A DNA stretch of 64,000 bases, from positions 862,688-926,687 of the forward strand of contig CP070674.1 in NCBI GenBank assembly GCA_020351995.1, written 5' to 3'. A program made the position numbers and the translations under genes. The notes beneath the pieces are model-generated. The model saw only the letters and a program-made list of their open reading frames with translations, was not told the origin of the DNA and searched no databases. This document shows positions 49,590 through 57,630 of this stretch, piece after piece. Position 1 is the stretch's first letter; each line of letters begins with the position of its first letter. This stretch comes from Candidatus Zixiibacteriota bacterium (GTDB lineage Bacteria; Zixibacteria; MSB-5A5; GN15; FEB-12).

Positions 49590-51049
49590 CCTTCAAAGAC
49601 CTGCTCTTAATCTCGTCGGGGAATCTTTGGCGCATGAAACTGCGTACTTTCCTTACCGTTTCAGGAGTCGTCATTGCTATAGCTGCCTTTGTGGCTATGT
49701 TGTCGTTCGGAGCGGGTAATCAGCGGCTCATCACCGAGCAGTTCAACGAGCTGGGTTTGTTCTCGACCATGTATGTTTATCCCCCCGATAAGGAAGAGCC
49801 CAATGATTCCTTACCTGAGCCGGTGCTTGACCAGCAGGCCGTCGAAACACTCGCCGGTATTCCAGGCGTAAACCTGGCCTATCCTCTGCAGGCCTTTTCT
49901 GTAACCGTGGTTGCGCTCGACACCCAAATTGTCACCAAGGCTCAGGCTCTTCCCGGCGCGGCCGTTCAGACCAAGATATTCTCTCAATTAGTAGCTGGAT
50001 CACCCTACAGTAGTGACAGTGCGGGTGAAGCGATGGTTACTGAAAATGTCCTTGAGGCCCTGGGCATCAAGCAGGCTGATTCGGCAATCGGAATGGAAAT
50101 AGTAGTCTCTGTTCAGGCGGCCAGTATCGACAGTGGTTTGACCAGGGTTATTCAGAGCGTAGGTGAGCGCATCGGAGAAAGAGTCAAAGACTTTCGAAGT
50201 GACTCTTACCAAAGGGCGGAATACTGGCAGCAGGCGGCGCGTGAGGAGTTAAACGGGGCTATGATGCGTTTCTTTGACGGATTCATGAATGCCCGTGCCA
50301 CAATTTCGGATACGCTTACCATAGTCGGTGTTCTTAAAGGCGCCAAACGGGGACGGCTTGGCATTGACGGAGTTATTATTCCCATCCAAACGGCATTTCG
50401 TTTTAAATCAGGTGGTTTCACGGGCGATGTGGTAGACTTGGCCAGCGCCGCGAGCCAGGGAAAGTTGTTTCTGGCCTCCGGTGATACATCGACCCAGAGT
50501 TATTCCAGGGTTACCCTGGACCTCGATCCCAAAGTTCTTTATCAACCGATCCGCGATTCGGTCCAGGCGTTGGGCTTCAGGACTTTCAGCTTTGCAGAGC
50601 AGTATGACCAGATCCAGCGAGCCTTCTTTTACTTTGACCTCGCCCTCGGGCTGGTCGGTTTGATTGCCCTAATCACGGCCTCGCTGGGGATTGTTAATAC
50701 GATGGTTATGTCAATTGTGGAGCGAACCAGGGAAATCGGTGTGATGAAATCGCTTGGTGCCGATGAGAGCGAGATTCGGCGTTTGTTCCTGGTTGAATCG
50801 GGGGCCATAGGTGGAATTGGTGCTGCCATGGGTATATTGTTCGGGTGGTTGATCACTCGGATAGCTTCGCTGATCGCCAAAACCATTATGGAAAACCAAG
50901 GGGTCGATGCCGTGGAGTTGTTCGCCTTGCCGCTCTGGCTGGTGCTAATAGCGTTTACTTTCGGACTGCTGGTCAGTCTCGCCGCCGGATTCTACCCGGC
51001 GTCGCGCGCCGCCCGAATCGATCCTGTGGAAGCGCTGCGTAACGAATAA
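49586..51049 (+). CDS. FtsX/MacB-like ABC permease
   Basis: 487 residues. N-terminal helix (LRTFLTVSGVVIAIAAFVAMLSFGAG), a large periplasmic domain of about 300 residues (MacB_PCD-like), and three C-terminal helices (LALGLVGLIALITASLGIVNTMVMSIVERTREIGVMKSLGADESEIRRLFLVESGAIG..., then GWLITRIASLIAK and LIAFTFGLLVSLAAGFYPASRAARIDPVEALR). This is the FtsX core with the MacB-type signature ending. It forms a mechanotransmission-type ABC exporter with the ATPase it overlaps; no MFP partner is adjacent. Confidence 0.93.
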   Translation: MTFKDLLLISSGNLWRMKLRTFLTVSGVVIAIAAFVAMLSFGAGNQRLITEQFNELGLFSTMYVYPPDKEEPNDSLPEPVLDQQAVETLAGIPGVNLAYPLQAFSVTVVALDTQIVTKAQALPGAAVQTKIFSQLVAGSPYSSDSAGEAMVTENVLEALGIKQADSAIGMEIVVSVQAASIDSGLTRVIQSVGERIGERVKDFRSDSYQRAEYWQQAAREELNGAMMRFFDGFMNARATISDTLTIVGVLKGAKRGRLGIDGVIIPIQTAFRFKSGGFTGDVVDLASAASQGKLFLASGDTSTQSYSRVTLDLDPKVLYQPIRDSVQALGFRTFSFAEQYDQIQRAFFYFDLALGLVGLIALITASLGIVNTMVMSIVERTREIGVMKSLGADESEIRRLFLVESGAIGGIGAAMGILFGWLITRIASLIAKTIMENQGVDAVELFALPLWLVLIAFTFGLLVSLAAGFYPASRAARIDPVEALRNE

Positions 51050-51085
51050 GCCCATTCGAAGGTTCACACGCACATAGATGCATTC

Positions 51086-51106
51086 AAAAAGGCCCCGCCG
51101 GGGGCC
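51086..51106 (-). terminator. Terminator of the ferritin-like gene
   Basis: Minus strand GGCCCC-CGGC-GGGGCC followed by TTTTT, 30 bp past the stop of the ferritin-like gene at 51133. Confidence 0.85.
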
Positions 51107-51132
51107 CTGCTAGCTTTCTCTATTGTATCTTA

Positions 51133-51618
51133 TCAGCCCAGAGAAGCTTTCATCTCCGAGATCATTCTCATGTGTCCCTCCTCGAATTTCGTAAGCTGCT
51201 CGAACATCTTGCGGCCTTCCTCGGAGTCAACCATGTTTTTGGCCGAGGCGAAAAGGTCGCGCGCATCTTCCTCAAGACGGTAAGCGATATCTAGTATCTT
51301 GGACATAGAGTCAGCCTCGCCAACCTTGTCAATCAAATCCCGATGCTCGTGGCTCATTTCCTCGGTTATCTCAGGCAAGCCCTCCTGTTTGAGAATGTCG
51401 GCAGTGCTAATCCACTTCTCGCTGCGGATCAGTGAGTCGTACTGCCTTTCGAGCACCCGGAAATGTTCTTTTTCTTCAAGGGCAAGTTTTTCAAGGATGT
51501 TTCTGTGTTTGTCGGCCACGGTTTTCTTGGCTGCCTCCAGGTAGAATACATAGCTGGCGACCTCAGATTGGATTCCTGCGGTCAAGGCTGCCAAAGTATC
51601 GGGGTGAACGGGTGACAT
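51133..51618 (-). CDS. Ferritin-family/rubrerythrin-like diiron protein
   Basis: 161 residues, four-helix bundle without a rubredoxin tail. Ligand motifs: SEVASYVFYLEAAKK (first E), KLALEEKEHFRVLERQYDSL (E-x-x-H), IAYRLEEDARDLFASAKN (third E) and FEQLTKFEEGHMRMISEM (E-x-x-H). This is the ferritin-like/rubrerythrin diiron arrangement. Probable role: peroxide detoxification or iron handling in a microaerobic or anaerobic cell. Leftward, with its own terminator. Confidence 0.9.
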   Translation of the reverse strand: MSPVHPDTLAALTAGIQSEVASYVFYLEAAKKTVADKHRNILEKLALEEKEHFRVLERQYDSLIRSEKWISTADILKQEGLPEITEEMSHEHRDLIDKVGEADSMSKILDIAYRLEEDARDLFASAKNMVDSEEGRKMFEQLTKFEEGHMRMISEMKASLG

Positions 51619-51814
51619 GGCGGATTCCTTTGCTTTGATTGTTCGTCTTACTGAACTGTCGTAAAGGTACGAAACTGACCCGCATTGTCAAGCGTCACAC
51701 GACGAGTTCGAGCCCCTCAGGCAAAGGGGCATAACAATACCCCTTAAGGCGGCTTCGGAATTGCCGATAACATGTATACACAGCATCAATCAGAGTAAAA
51801 ATTCCGAGGACGAC

Positions 51815-52975
51815 ATGGGTATTTTCGATCTCTTTAGCTCCATAGCTGATAATTTCGCCAATCGTTATCTTGAGATGATTCAGAACTCGGCCATCAGGCG
51901 CCTGGCCTTGAAATACGACGACGCACCTCGGCAGGATTGCCCCGCCACCACAGAAAACGCTGACACCTACGAACCCTCCTCCGAAACCACAACTCAAGCC
52001 ACGATGTTGGAGGATAGCTCCGATCCAGCCGTCACCGATACCACTGAACCGGCGATCGGGGGCAGCGATAAGGTTATCGTCAGTGATCCCCAACCCGAAA
52101 TAACTGAAGAGATGCCCTTGCAGCCGTACCGGTTCCGGCACCACACCCACTTCAATTACGAGGTAAGGTTGCAGTTTCAACTTCAGGCGATTGCCAGCCT
52201 GGCTCAGCAGATTGCTGACGGCGAAACGGTTTCGCAGGAGGAGCTTATAGCGGCTGGGTTCGGTCTGCAGGCCGCCATGAATTTCAGTGGCAAGCAAACA
52301 GTAGAGGCGGGCGAAGGTAACGCGCTCGGTGACGGGCATGGTCGAAACGCCAGCCTGGTCAAGGCCCGTCAAGCCCGGGTCGTCGCCGCCCAGAGTCGCA
52401 ACTTCGCGCTCGAATCGTTTTCCCGGGAATCCCTTCGAATCAAGCGCTCCATGGATTTAAAGACAGGTGAAGCCTATCAGAGAGCCGTTAACCGTTTCTC
52501 GCTTCGCTATCGCATGGACACTCAGTTCAGTTTTGCGCTCCTCAATCGTTTCAACGTGCAGACGGAGCGCTTCACCGAGGCCGATCCAGCAAATGTAACC
52601 GACTACGTTAACACCGCCGGAGGTGTCGCTGAAGACGGCACCAGCGACATGATGGCGGCTTTCTTCGACGCCGTGGACGCTTATCTCGATCAGGCCGAAG
52701 AGGCTCTTCTGGTGAAGGCTAACGAATTCCTCGACCTGGCTGCGGAGGAACTCGGTTACTCCCAAGACATGATAGCAGCCGCGCGCGGTCACGTGACAGG
52801 CACTATAAAATCATTCTTTGACCAGGTTGATGACGCTGTCGCCGGGCTGGAATCGTTTTTCCTGCCGCAACAGACGGAGTCTACGCAACCAGACGAATAC
52901 ATCGTAATGCCGACGGTGAGTGATCACTATGGTTCTCCGCCAAAGGATGAACCGGCCAATCTTGCGCTCGCGTGA
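51815..52975 (+). CDS. Hypothetical protein with acidic linker and helical C-terminal domain
   Basis: About 386 residues from ATG 51815 (GAGG 5 bases upstream). No signal peptide. The first 50 residues (GIFDLFSSIADNFANRYLEMIQNSAI) are amphipathic, then a Thr/Pro/Glu-rich linker to about residue 110. The rest is helical: HFNYEVRLQFQLQAIASLAQQIADGE, RQARVVAAQSRNFALESFSRESL, MDTQFSFALLNRFNVQTERF, AAFFDAVDAYLDQAEEALLVKANEFLDLAAEELG. The last part is reminiscent of DUF5610-type domains, but this was not verified. Cytoplasmic scaffold or secreted-by-unknown-route protein; function unknown. Confidence 0.65.
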   Translation: MGIFDLFSSIADNFANRYLEMIQNSAIRRLALKYDDAPRQDCPATTENADTYEPSSETTTQATMLEDSSDPAVTDTTEPAIGGSDKVIVSDPQPEITEEMPLQPYRFRHHTHFNYEVRLQFQLQAIASLAQQIADGETVSQEELIAAGFGLQAAMNFSGKQTVEAGEGNALGDGHGRNASLVKARQARVVAAQSRNFALESFSRESLRIKRSMDLKTGEAYQRAVNRFSLRYRMDTQFSFALLNRFNVQTERFTEADPANVTDYVNTAGGVAEDGTSDMMAAFFDAVDAYLDQAEEALLVKANEFLDLAAEELGYSQDMIAAARGHVTGTIKSFFDQVDDAVAGLESFFLPQQTESTQPDEYIVMPTVSDHYGSPPKDEPANLALA

Positions 52976-53013
52976 TTTGTCAGGAACGCTTGTCCTCTAT
53001 GGATTTCGATGGT

Positions 53014-53041
53014 CGCCGGCTTAGCTGTTGCTAAGCCGGCG
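53014..53041. terminator. Hairpin, probable terminator
   Basis: Perfect 11-bp stem (53014-53024 with 53031-53041, loop of 6) between the hypothetical gene and yggS. Only a weak T-run follows, so read-through is possible. Confidence 0.5.
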
Positions 53042-53093
53042 CCAACATTTTCCTTGCCAAAATCGGCGCACGCGTGGTTTATTTTACTCGACG

Positions 53094-53780
53094 GTGAAAG
53101 ATAACATATCCAAAAATCTGGTGGACCTTCACGGCCGCATAGCCGAGGCATGCGAGAAATACAACCGGGACACAGACGACATCACTATCGTGGCTGTCAC
53201 CAAAACGCATTCCCCGGCTATCATCAAGACAGCCGTAGCCGTTGGCCTCCACAATATCGGCGAAAGCAAAATCCAAGAGGCCGAACCCAAAATTCTCGAG
53301 GTCGGTCCGATCGCGCGGTTCCACCTGGTGGGTCACCTGCAGACCAACAAAGTCAAGAAAGCCGTGCAGCTGTTTGACATGATTCAATCGGTCGATTCCT
53401 TGAAACTGGCTGAAGAAATCAGTCGGCGGGCCGGCGAAATTGATCGCACGATCGAATGTTTGATTGAAGTCAACTGCTCGGGAGAGAGCCAGAAGTATGG
53501 AATATCTCCAGACCAGTGTCTCGACCTTGTTCGGCAAACGAACGCACTGAACAATATCAATCTCGTGGGATTGATGACGATCGGGCCGTTTGTCGATAAC
53601 GAGCAGGTGATCCGCGACGCATTCAGCCAATGCCGGAGGCTCTTCAGGCAGGCTCAGGATGTCGTCGGTGACCAGTTCGATACTCTTTCGATGGGTATGA
53701 CCCACGATTTCCCAATTGCCATAGCCGAGGGGGCAACTATGCTACGTATTGGCACAGCCCTGTTTGGCGCCCGGGATTAA
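53094..53780 (+). CDS. yggS: YggS/PLPBP-family pyridoxal phosphate homeostasis protein
   Basis: About 228 residues from GTG 53094. TIVAVTKTHSPAIIKTAV with the PLP lysine, GLHNIGESKIQEAEPKI, ARFHLVGHLQTNKVKKAV (the G-x-L-Q-x-N-K signature), SVDSLKLAEEI, LIEVNCSGESQKYG, LVGLMTIGPF, LSMGMTHDFPIAIAEGATMLRIGTALFG. This is the full set of YggS motifs. The protein controls free PLP and keto-acid balance. In Firmicutes and Actinobacteria it sits in front of the divIVA gene, and the same pairing appears here (224 bp downstream). Confidence 0.96.
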   Translation: MKDNISKNLVDLHGRIAEACEKYNRDTDDITIVAVTKTHSPAIIKTAVAVGLHNIGESKIQEAEPKILEVGPIARFHLVGHLQTNKVKKAVQLFDMIQSVDSLKLAEEISRRAGEIDRTIECLIEVNCSGESQKYGISPDQCLDLVRQTNALNNINLVGLMTIGPFVDNEQVIRDAFSQCRRLFRQAQDVVGDQFDTLSMGMTHDFPIAIAEGATMLRIGTALFGARD

Positions 53781-54003
53781 GGGGAGAAGCCCCCGAAATC
53801 GGCGATCCTAAGCCAAAGAAATTCTTTCGTTTTCATTTGGTGAAAACAAAAGGCCTGCAGCCCACTCAATATTTTACCGAAAATTACGATAATAAAGTAG
53901 AGGCAGCGTTTTGGGAAACTGCTCGATTTTCGAACAGCTAGCCCAACCGTCCGCCGATAGACGAATTTGAAAATAGAAACCTGAATGATAAGCGAGTTGG
54001 CTT

Positions 54004-55125
54004 ATGGATTTGTCCCCAAATGATATTCGGAACTATGAATTCCCCAACCAGATGCGCGGCTATGACAAGGAAGAAGTAGACAACCTGCTCGAGCAGGTAG
54101 CCGTAGCGCTTGAGGAAGCCCGGCAAGAGAATCTCAAGTTGAGTATGGAACGCGATTCCCTGAAAACTCAGCTTGCCGGCCTGAAGGAGTTCGAGGACAC
54201 CATCAAGAACGCGGCTATCGACGCCCGGCGGAACGCAGACGCCACCATCACCAACGCCAAGAAAGAAGCCGCGGAGATTATCGCCAAAGTCAAACAGCAA
54301 ACCGAGGAGCTGTCCAATACCTACAATGCGAAGAAAGCTGAGATTGAAAAACAGATGGCCGAACTGGAGCAGGTGAAAAGATCGTATATCTCAAAACTCC
54401 GCACTCTGATAAACTCCCATCTGGACATGGTTGACGAGGTCGCCACCGCCGATGTGAAAAAAGAGATTCACGGCGAGTCCGAGGATGGGCCGACTGAACA
54501 GCCCGAGCCGAAACCCGGTTTCGAGTCTGACAACGGAGGGATTGAGGTCACCGAATCCGAAGATATGACCCGCAAGAAGCTGGAAACCCTGGCTGACCGG
54601 CCGTCGAATAAAGAGGATGACGCGGAAGAATCCGACACCGACGACGAAAAGGCCGAAGCAAAAGAAAAGCTGGCCGAAAAAGCGAAAGCTCCTAAGCCCA
54701 TCGACCCAGAACTGGCGGCCGCTCTTGAACAGTACAAGTCTCAAGCCGAGAAGAAAGTCGAGGATCTCAATCCCGAAGATTTCGGCCCGGCGCCGCCTCA
54801 GGGAACCATTGTCGAAACGGACAAACGTGCCGAAGACATTCCGCCGGGGTTTATCGCTAAGGTCGCTGATACGGATAACAAGGCGCAGAAGCCGCAGGAC
54901 GCGCCCGAATCTGAGAACGAGAACGGCGAAAACGGGGATGACGCTGATTCGGGGGTCGCTCTCGACGCTCAGGATCGCCCAACCGAGCACAATGCCATTG
55001 ATATGGATCAGCCCTCAGCGGAAGACAAGGCCAAAGCCAAGGTTTCACCCGATGAACTGGCGAAAGCCCTCGATGGCGTGGTGAGTAAGTTCGAGGAAGA
55101 GTTGGACAAAGCCGAGAAGAATTAA
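54004..55125 (+). CDS. divIVA: DivIVA domain-containing protein with long acidic C-terminal region
   Basis: 373 residues. N-terminal DivIVA domain: MDLSPNDIRNYEFPNQMRGYDKEEVDNLLEQVAVALEEA matches the family signature 'P.dI....F....rGYd..eVd.fL..v'. A coiled coil follows to about residue 130 (LKEFEDTIKNAAIDARRNADATI, TYNAKKAEIEKQMAELEQVKRSYISKLRTLINSHLDMVDEV). The remaining 230 residues are disordered, rich in Glu/Asp/Lys/Pro. DivIVA senses negative membrane curvature and recruits division or polar-growth proteins. It follows yggS, an arrangement familiar from Gram-positive genomes and unusual in a genome with so many outer-membrane proteins. A strong terminator closes the unit. Confidence 0.88.
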   Translation: MDLSPNDIRNYEFPNQMRGYDKEEVDNLLEQVAVALEEARQENLKLSMERDSLKTQLAGLKEFEDTIKNAAIDARRNADATITNAKKEAAEIIAKVKQQTEELSNTYNAKKAEIEKQMAELEQVKRSYISKLRTLINSHLDMVDEVATADVKKEIHGESEDGPTEQPEPKPGFESDNGGIEVTESEDMTRKKLETLADRPSNKEDDAEESDTDDEKAEAKEKLAEKAKAPKPIDPELAAALEQYKSQAEKKVEDLNPEDFGPAPPQGTIVETDKRAEDIPPGFIAKVADTDNKAQKPQDAPESENENGENGDDADSGVALDAQDRPTEHNAIDMDQPSAEDKAKAKVSPDELAKALDGVVSKFEEELDKAEKN

Positions 55126-55147
55126 GTATATTCCCACCGATGAATAG

Positions 55148-55188
55148 AAGACCGGCCAACCAATCCCCTCTCGGCCGGTCTTTTTTTT
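55148..55188 (+). terminator. Rho-independent terminator after divIVA
   Basis: Perfect 10-bp stem (55148-55157 with 55173-55182, loop of 15) followed by a run of eight T ending at 55188. Confidence 0.85.
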
Positions 55189-55317
55189 GCCCCAAATAAT
55201 ATTCCTTCGCAATAGCGGCATTCTATCTGCCACAACGCGCTTCTTGCACTTTCGCCTGTCGCAGCGATAAGCTATATTGGCGGAAATAACCAACCTATGG
55301 CTCAGAAGGGAAAGGAC

Positions 55318-56148
55318 ATGCGCTCCATAAACGAACTCCACGAACAATTGGATGAGGCCGTAAGCTATATTAAAGAGCAAATAAGCTTCAAGCCGCAGAT
55401 CGGGATCATTCTTGGCACCGGTTTAGGTTCACTGGTGGATGGAATCGAAATGCTCGGGTCGGTCGATTACGACAAAATACCCCATTTCCCGGTGTCAACC
55501 GTGGAATCGCACGCCGGAAGGCTCTTGTTCGGCAATCTCAAAGGTAAGCCAGTCATATGTATGCAGGGAAGGTTCCATTATTACGAAGGCTATACCTTCC
55601 AACAGATAGCTTTTCCCATTAGGGTGTTGAGGCGCCTCGGCATTGAGTCGTTGATCGTCTCCAATGCCGCCGGGGGCATGAATCCGAATTTCAAGCCCGG
55701 CGATATTATGCTGATAAAGGACCACATCAATTTCTTTCCCGGTAATCCGCTCATAGGCCCCAATGACGATAGCATGGGTGACCGCTTTCCGGACATGTAT
55801 GACCTGTACTATTGCGGTTATCAACAACTGGCCAAAGATGTCGCCCTGGCTCAAGGACTCCACCTGCAGGTCGGCGTATACGTAGGGCTGACCGGGCCGT
55901 GCCTGGAAACGGCCGCGGAATACCGTATGTTGCGCGGGTTCGGCGCCGACGCCGTAGGTATGTCAACCGTGCCGGAAGTAATCGCGGCCCATCACCAGCG
56001 AATCAAGATCCTCGCTTTTTCGATTATCACCGATATGGGGCTGGCTGATAACATGCATCCTTGCTCACTCGACGATGTAATCGGGGCCGCCTCCGCAACC
56101 GAACCTAAGCTTCGCGCCCTGATTGCGGGGTGTGTGGAGAAGATGTAG
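55318..56148 (+). CDS. punA: Purine nucleoside phosphorylase (trimeric type)
   Basis: About 276 residues from ATG 55318 (GGGAAAGG upstream; a weak ATG lies at 55297). Motifs: QIGIILGTGLGSLVD (phosphate loop), VESHAGRLLFGNLKGKPVICMQGRFHYYEGY, NAAGGMNPNFKPGDIMLIKDHINF, GVYVGLTGPCLETAAEYRML with the base-binding Glu, and ADAVGMSTVPEVIAAHH. This is the class of the trimeric PNP/MTAP family specific for guanosine/inosine-type nucleosides. Salvage of purines. Has its own upstream region after the divIVA terminator. Confidence 0.95.
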   Translation: MRSINELHEQLDEAVSYIKEQISFKPQIGIILGTGLGSLVDGIEMLGSVDYDKIPHFPVSTVESHAGRLLFGNLKGKPVICMQGRFHYYEGYTFQQIAFPIRVLRRLGIESLIVSNAAGGMNPNFKPGDIMLIKDHINFFPGNPLIGPNDDSMGDRFPDMYDLYYCGYQQLAKDVALAQGLHLQVGVYVGLTGPCLETAAEYRMLRGFGADAVGMSTVPEVIAAHHQRIKILAFSIITDMGLADNMHPCSLDDVIGAASATEPKLRALIAGCVEKM

Positions 56149-56252
56149 GGAATATCGACGAGAGGAGAAGCTGAACTTTTTCTCATCAGTATCGTACAGA
56201 GTCAAATAACACATAATAGGATTTTTCCAAACAACACCACCCACAAAACAGT

Positions 56253-57509
56253 ATGAATAAAGTAAAAAAAATACCGTTTACCGATATCGAGAAATTCATC
56301 GATATCCTGGCCGATGCCTATCCGGGTATCGGGATTACCACCCCCGAAGATAAAAAGCGCGTCAAGGAGCGCTTTCGTAAGCGCAGCAAGGACAAGCGCA
56401 TGTCCTGGTGGGGAGTGTATCGCGGCAGTGAGCTGCTGGGCGGCGCCATCTTCTACGACTTCACCATGAACTTCTTCGGCAACAAAGTACTGGCCGGGGG
56501 TCTCGGTACGGTCTGCGTAAGTCTTGTTCACAAGAAGGAACACGTCGCGCGGGACCTGATGCGATTCTATTTGCGGCACTACCGCAAACGCGAGGCCACG
56601 TTCAGTGTCCTGTGGCCCTTCCGACCCGATTTCTACAAGCAGATGGGCTGCGGATTGGGCTCCACCAACCATGTCTATAAGGTAAAGCCGGCCGACCTTC
56701 CCCGCGGAAAAAGCAAGAAGAATGTACGTTTTCTCGGTAAGGCGGATATGAAGGCGCTCAACGACTGTTACAATCGCTACGTTGATCGTCACACCGGCAT
56801 GATCGAGGAAACACTGGTTAATCGTAAAATCCGATTCGACCTGTCCAAAGAGACCAAGTTTGTCGGGGTCGAGAAGAAGGGACGGATTGAAGGCTACATG
56901 ATCTTCAGCTTTGTCCGGGGCAACGCGGCGAATTTCGTCGACAACCACATCAAGGTGAGCGAAATGATCTACGAAACGCCCGAAGCCCTTTCCGAATTGA
57001 TGACCTTCCTTCACACCCAGGCCGACCAGATAAACCGCATCATATTCCACACCGACGACCCCGATTTCTATCACTATGTGAAAGACCCGAGAAACGATTC
57101 CGGCAACCTCGCCGAGCCGGTCTATCACGAAAGCCATGTTTCCGGCGTGGGCATAATGTTCAGAGTATTAAATACCCGGCAGATCTTCGGGATTCTCGAA
57201 AAACACAATTTTAATGGTCAGACCCTCAGGCTGAAATTGAATGTGAGGGACAGTTTCCTGCGTGAGAATAACTCGAGCCTGGTGATACATTTCGAAGACG
57301 GTAGACCGTTCCTGAAGACGAAGAACGCGGCTGCAGATGTAACCCTTGAGCTGAACATCGCTGACTTTTCATCCTTAATCCTGGGAGCGGTCGGGCTCAG
57401 GTCGCTATTTCAATATGGTTTTGCCAGAATATCGAAGCCAGATTATCTAAATCGGCTTCATAGGCTTTTCGCTACGGAAGAAAAACCGATCTGCACCACC
57501 TCGTTCTGA
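56253..57509 (+). CDS. Eis-like GNAT acetyltransferase with SCP2-like domain
   Basis: 418 residues. The layout is that of the Eis family: an N-terminal GNAT domain with VCVSLVHKKEHVARDLMRFYL (the acetyl-CoA pyrophosphate loop region 'V.V.P.hrgrGla..Lm'), a second GNAT-like domain (KADMKALNDCYNRYVDRHTGM, GYMIFSFV) and a C-terminal sterol-carrier-protein-2-like domain (MFRVLNTRQIFGILEKHNFNGQTLRLKLNVRDSFLRENN, ADFSSLILGAVGLRSLFQYG). Eis proteins acetylate amines such as aminoglycosides or protein lysines. The function here is unknown. A terminator lies 28 bp downstream. Confidence 0.87.
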   Translation: MNKVKKIPFTDIEKFIDILADAYPGIGITTPEDKKRVKERFRKRSKDKRMSWWGVYRGSELLGGAIFYDFTMNFFGNKVLAGGLGTVCVSLVHKKEHVARDLMRFYLRHYRKREATFSVLWPFRPDFYKQMGCGLGSTNHVYKVKPADLPRGKSKKNVRFLGKADMKALNDCYNRYVDRHTGMIEETLVNRKIRFDLSKETKFVGVEKKGRIEGYMIFSFVRGNAANFVDNHIKVSEMIYETPEALSELMTFLHTQADQINRIIFHTDDPDFYHYVKDPRNDSGNLAEPVYHESHVSGVGIMFRVLNTRQIFGILEKHNFNGQTLRLKLNVRDSFLRENNSSLVIHFEDGRPFLKTKNAAADVTLELNIADFSSLILGAVGLRSLFQYGFARISKPDYLNRLHRLFATEEKPICTTSF

Positions 57510-57536
57510 CTGGTGCTGATACTTGGATTGAGAGCC

Positions 57537-57566
57537 AAGCGGCTGAGTCACCCGATTCAGCCGCTT
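57537..57566 (+). terminator. Terminator after the Eis-like gene
   Basis: Perfect 10-bp stem (57537-57546 with 57557-57566, loop of 10), followed by GCGTTTAT. Confidence 0.7.
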
Positions 57567-57630
57567 GCGTTTATGCCCGTTTATGGCTTTATTCCAGTCA
57601 ATCGTACAGACCATATAGAAAGGTTACAAC

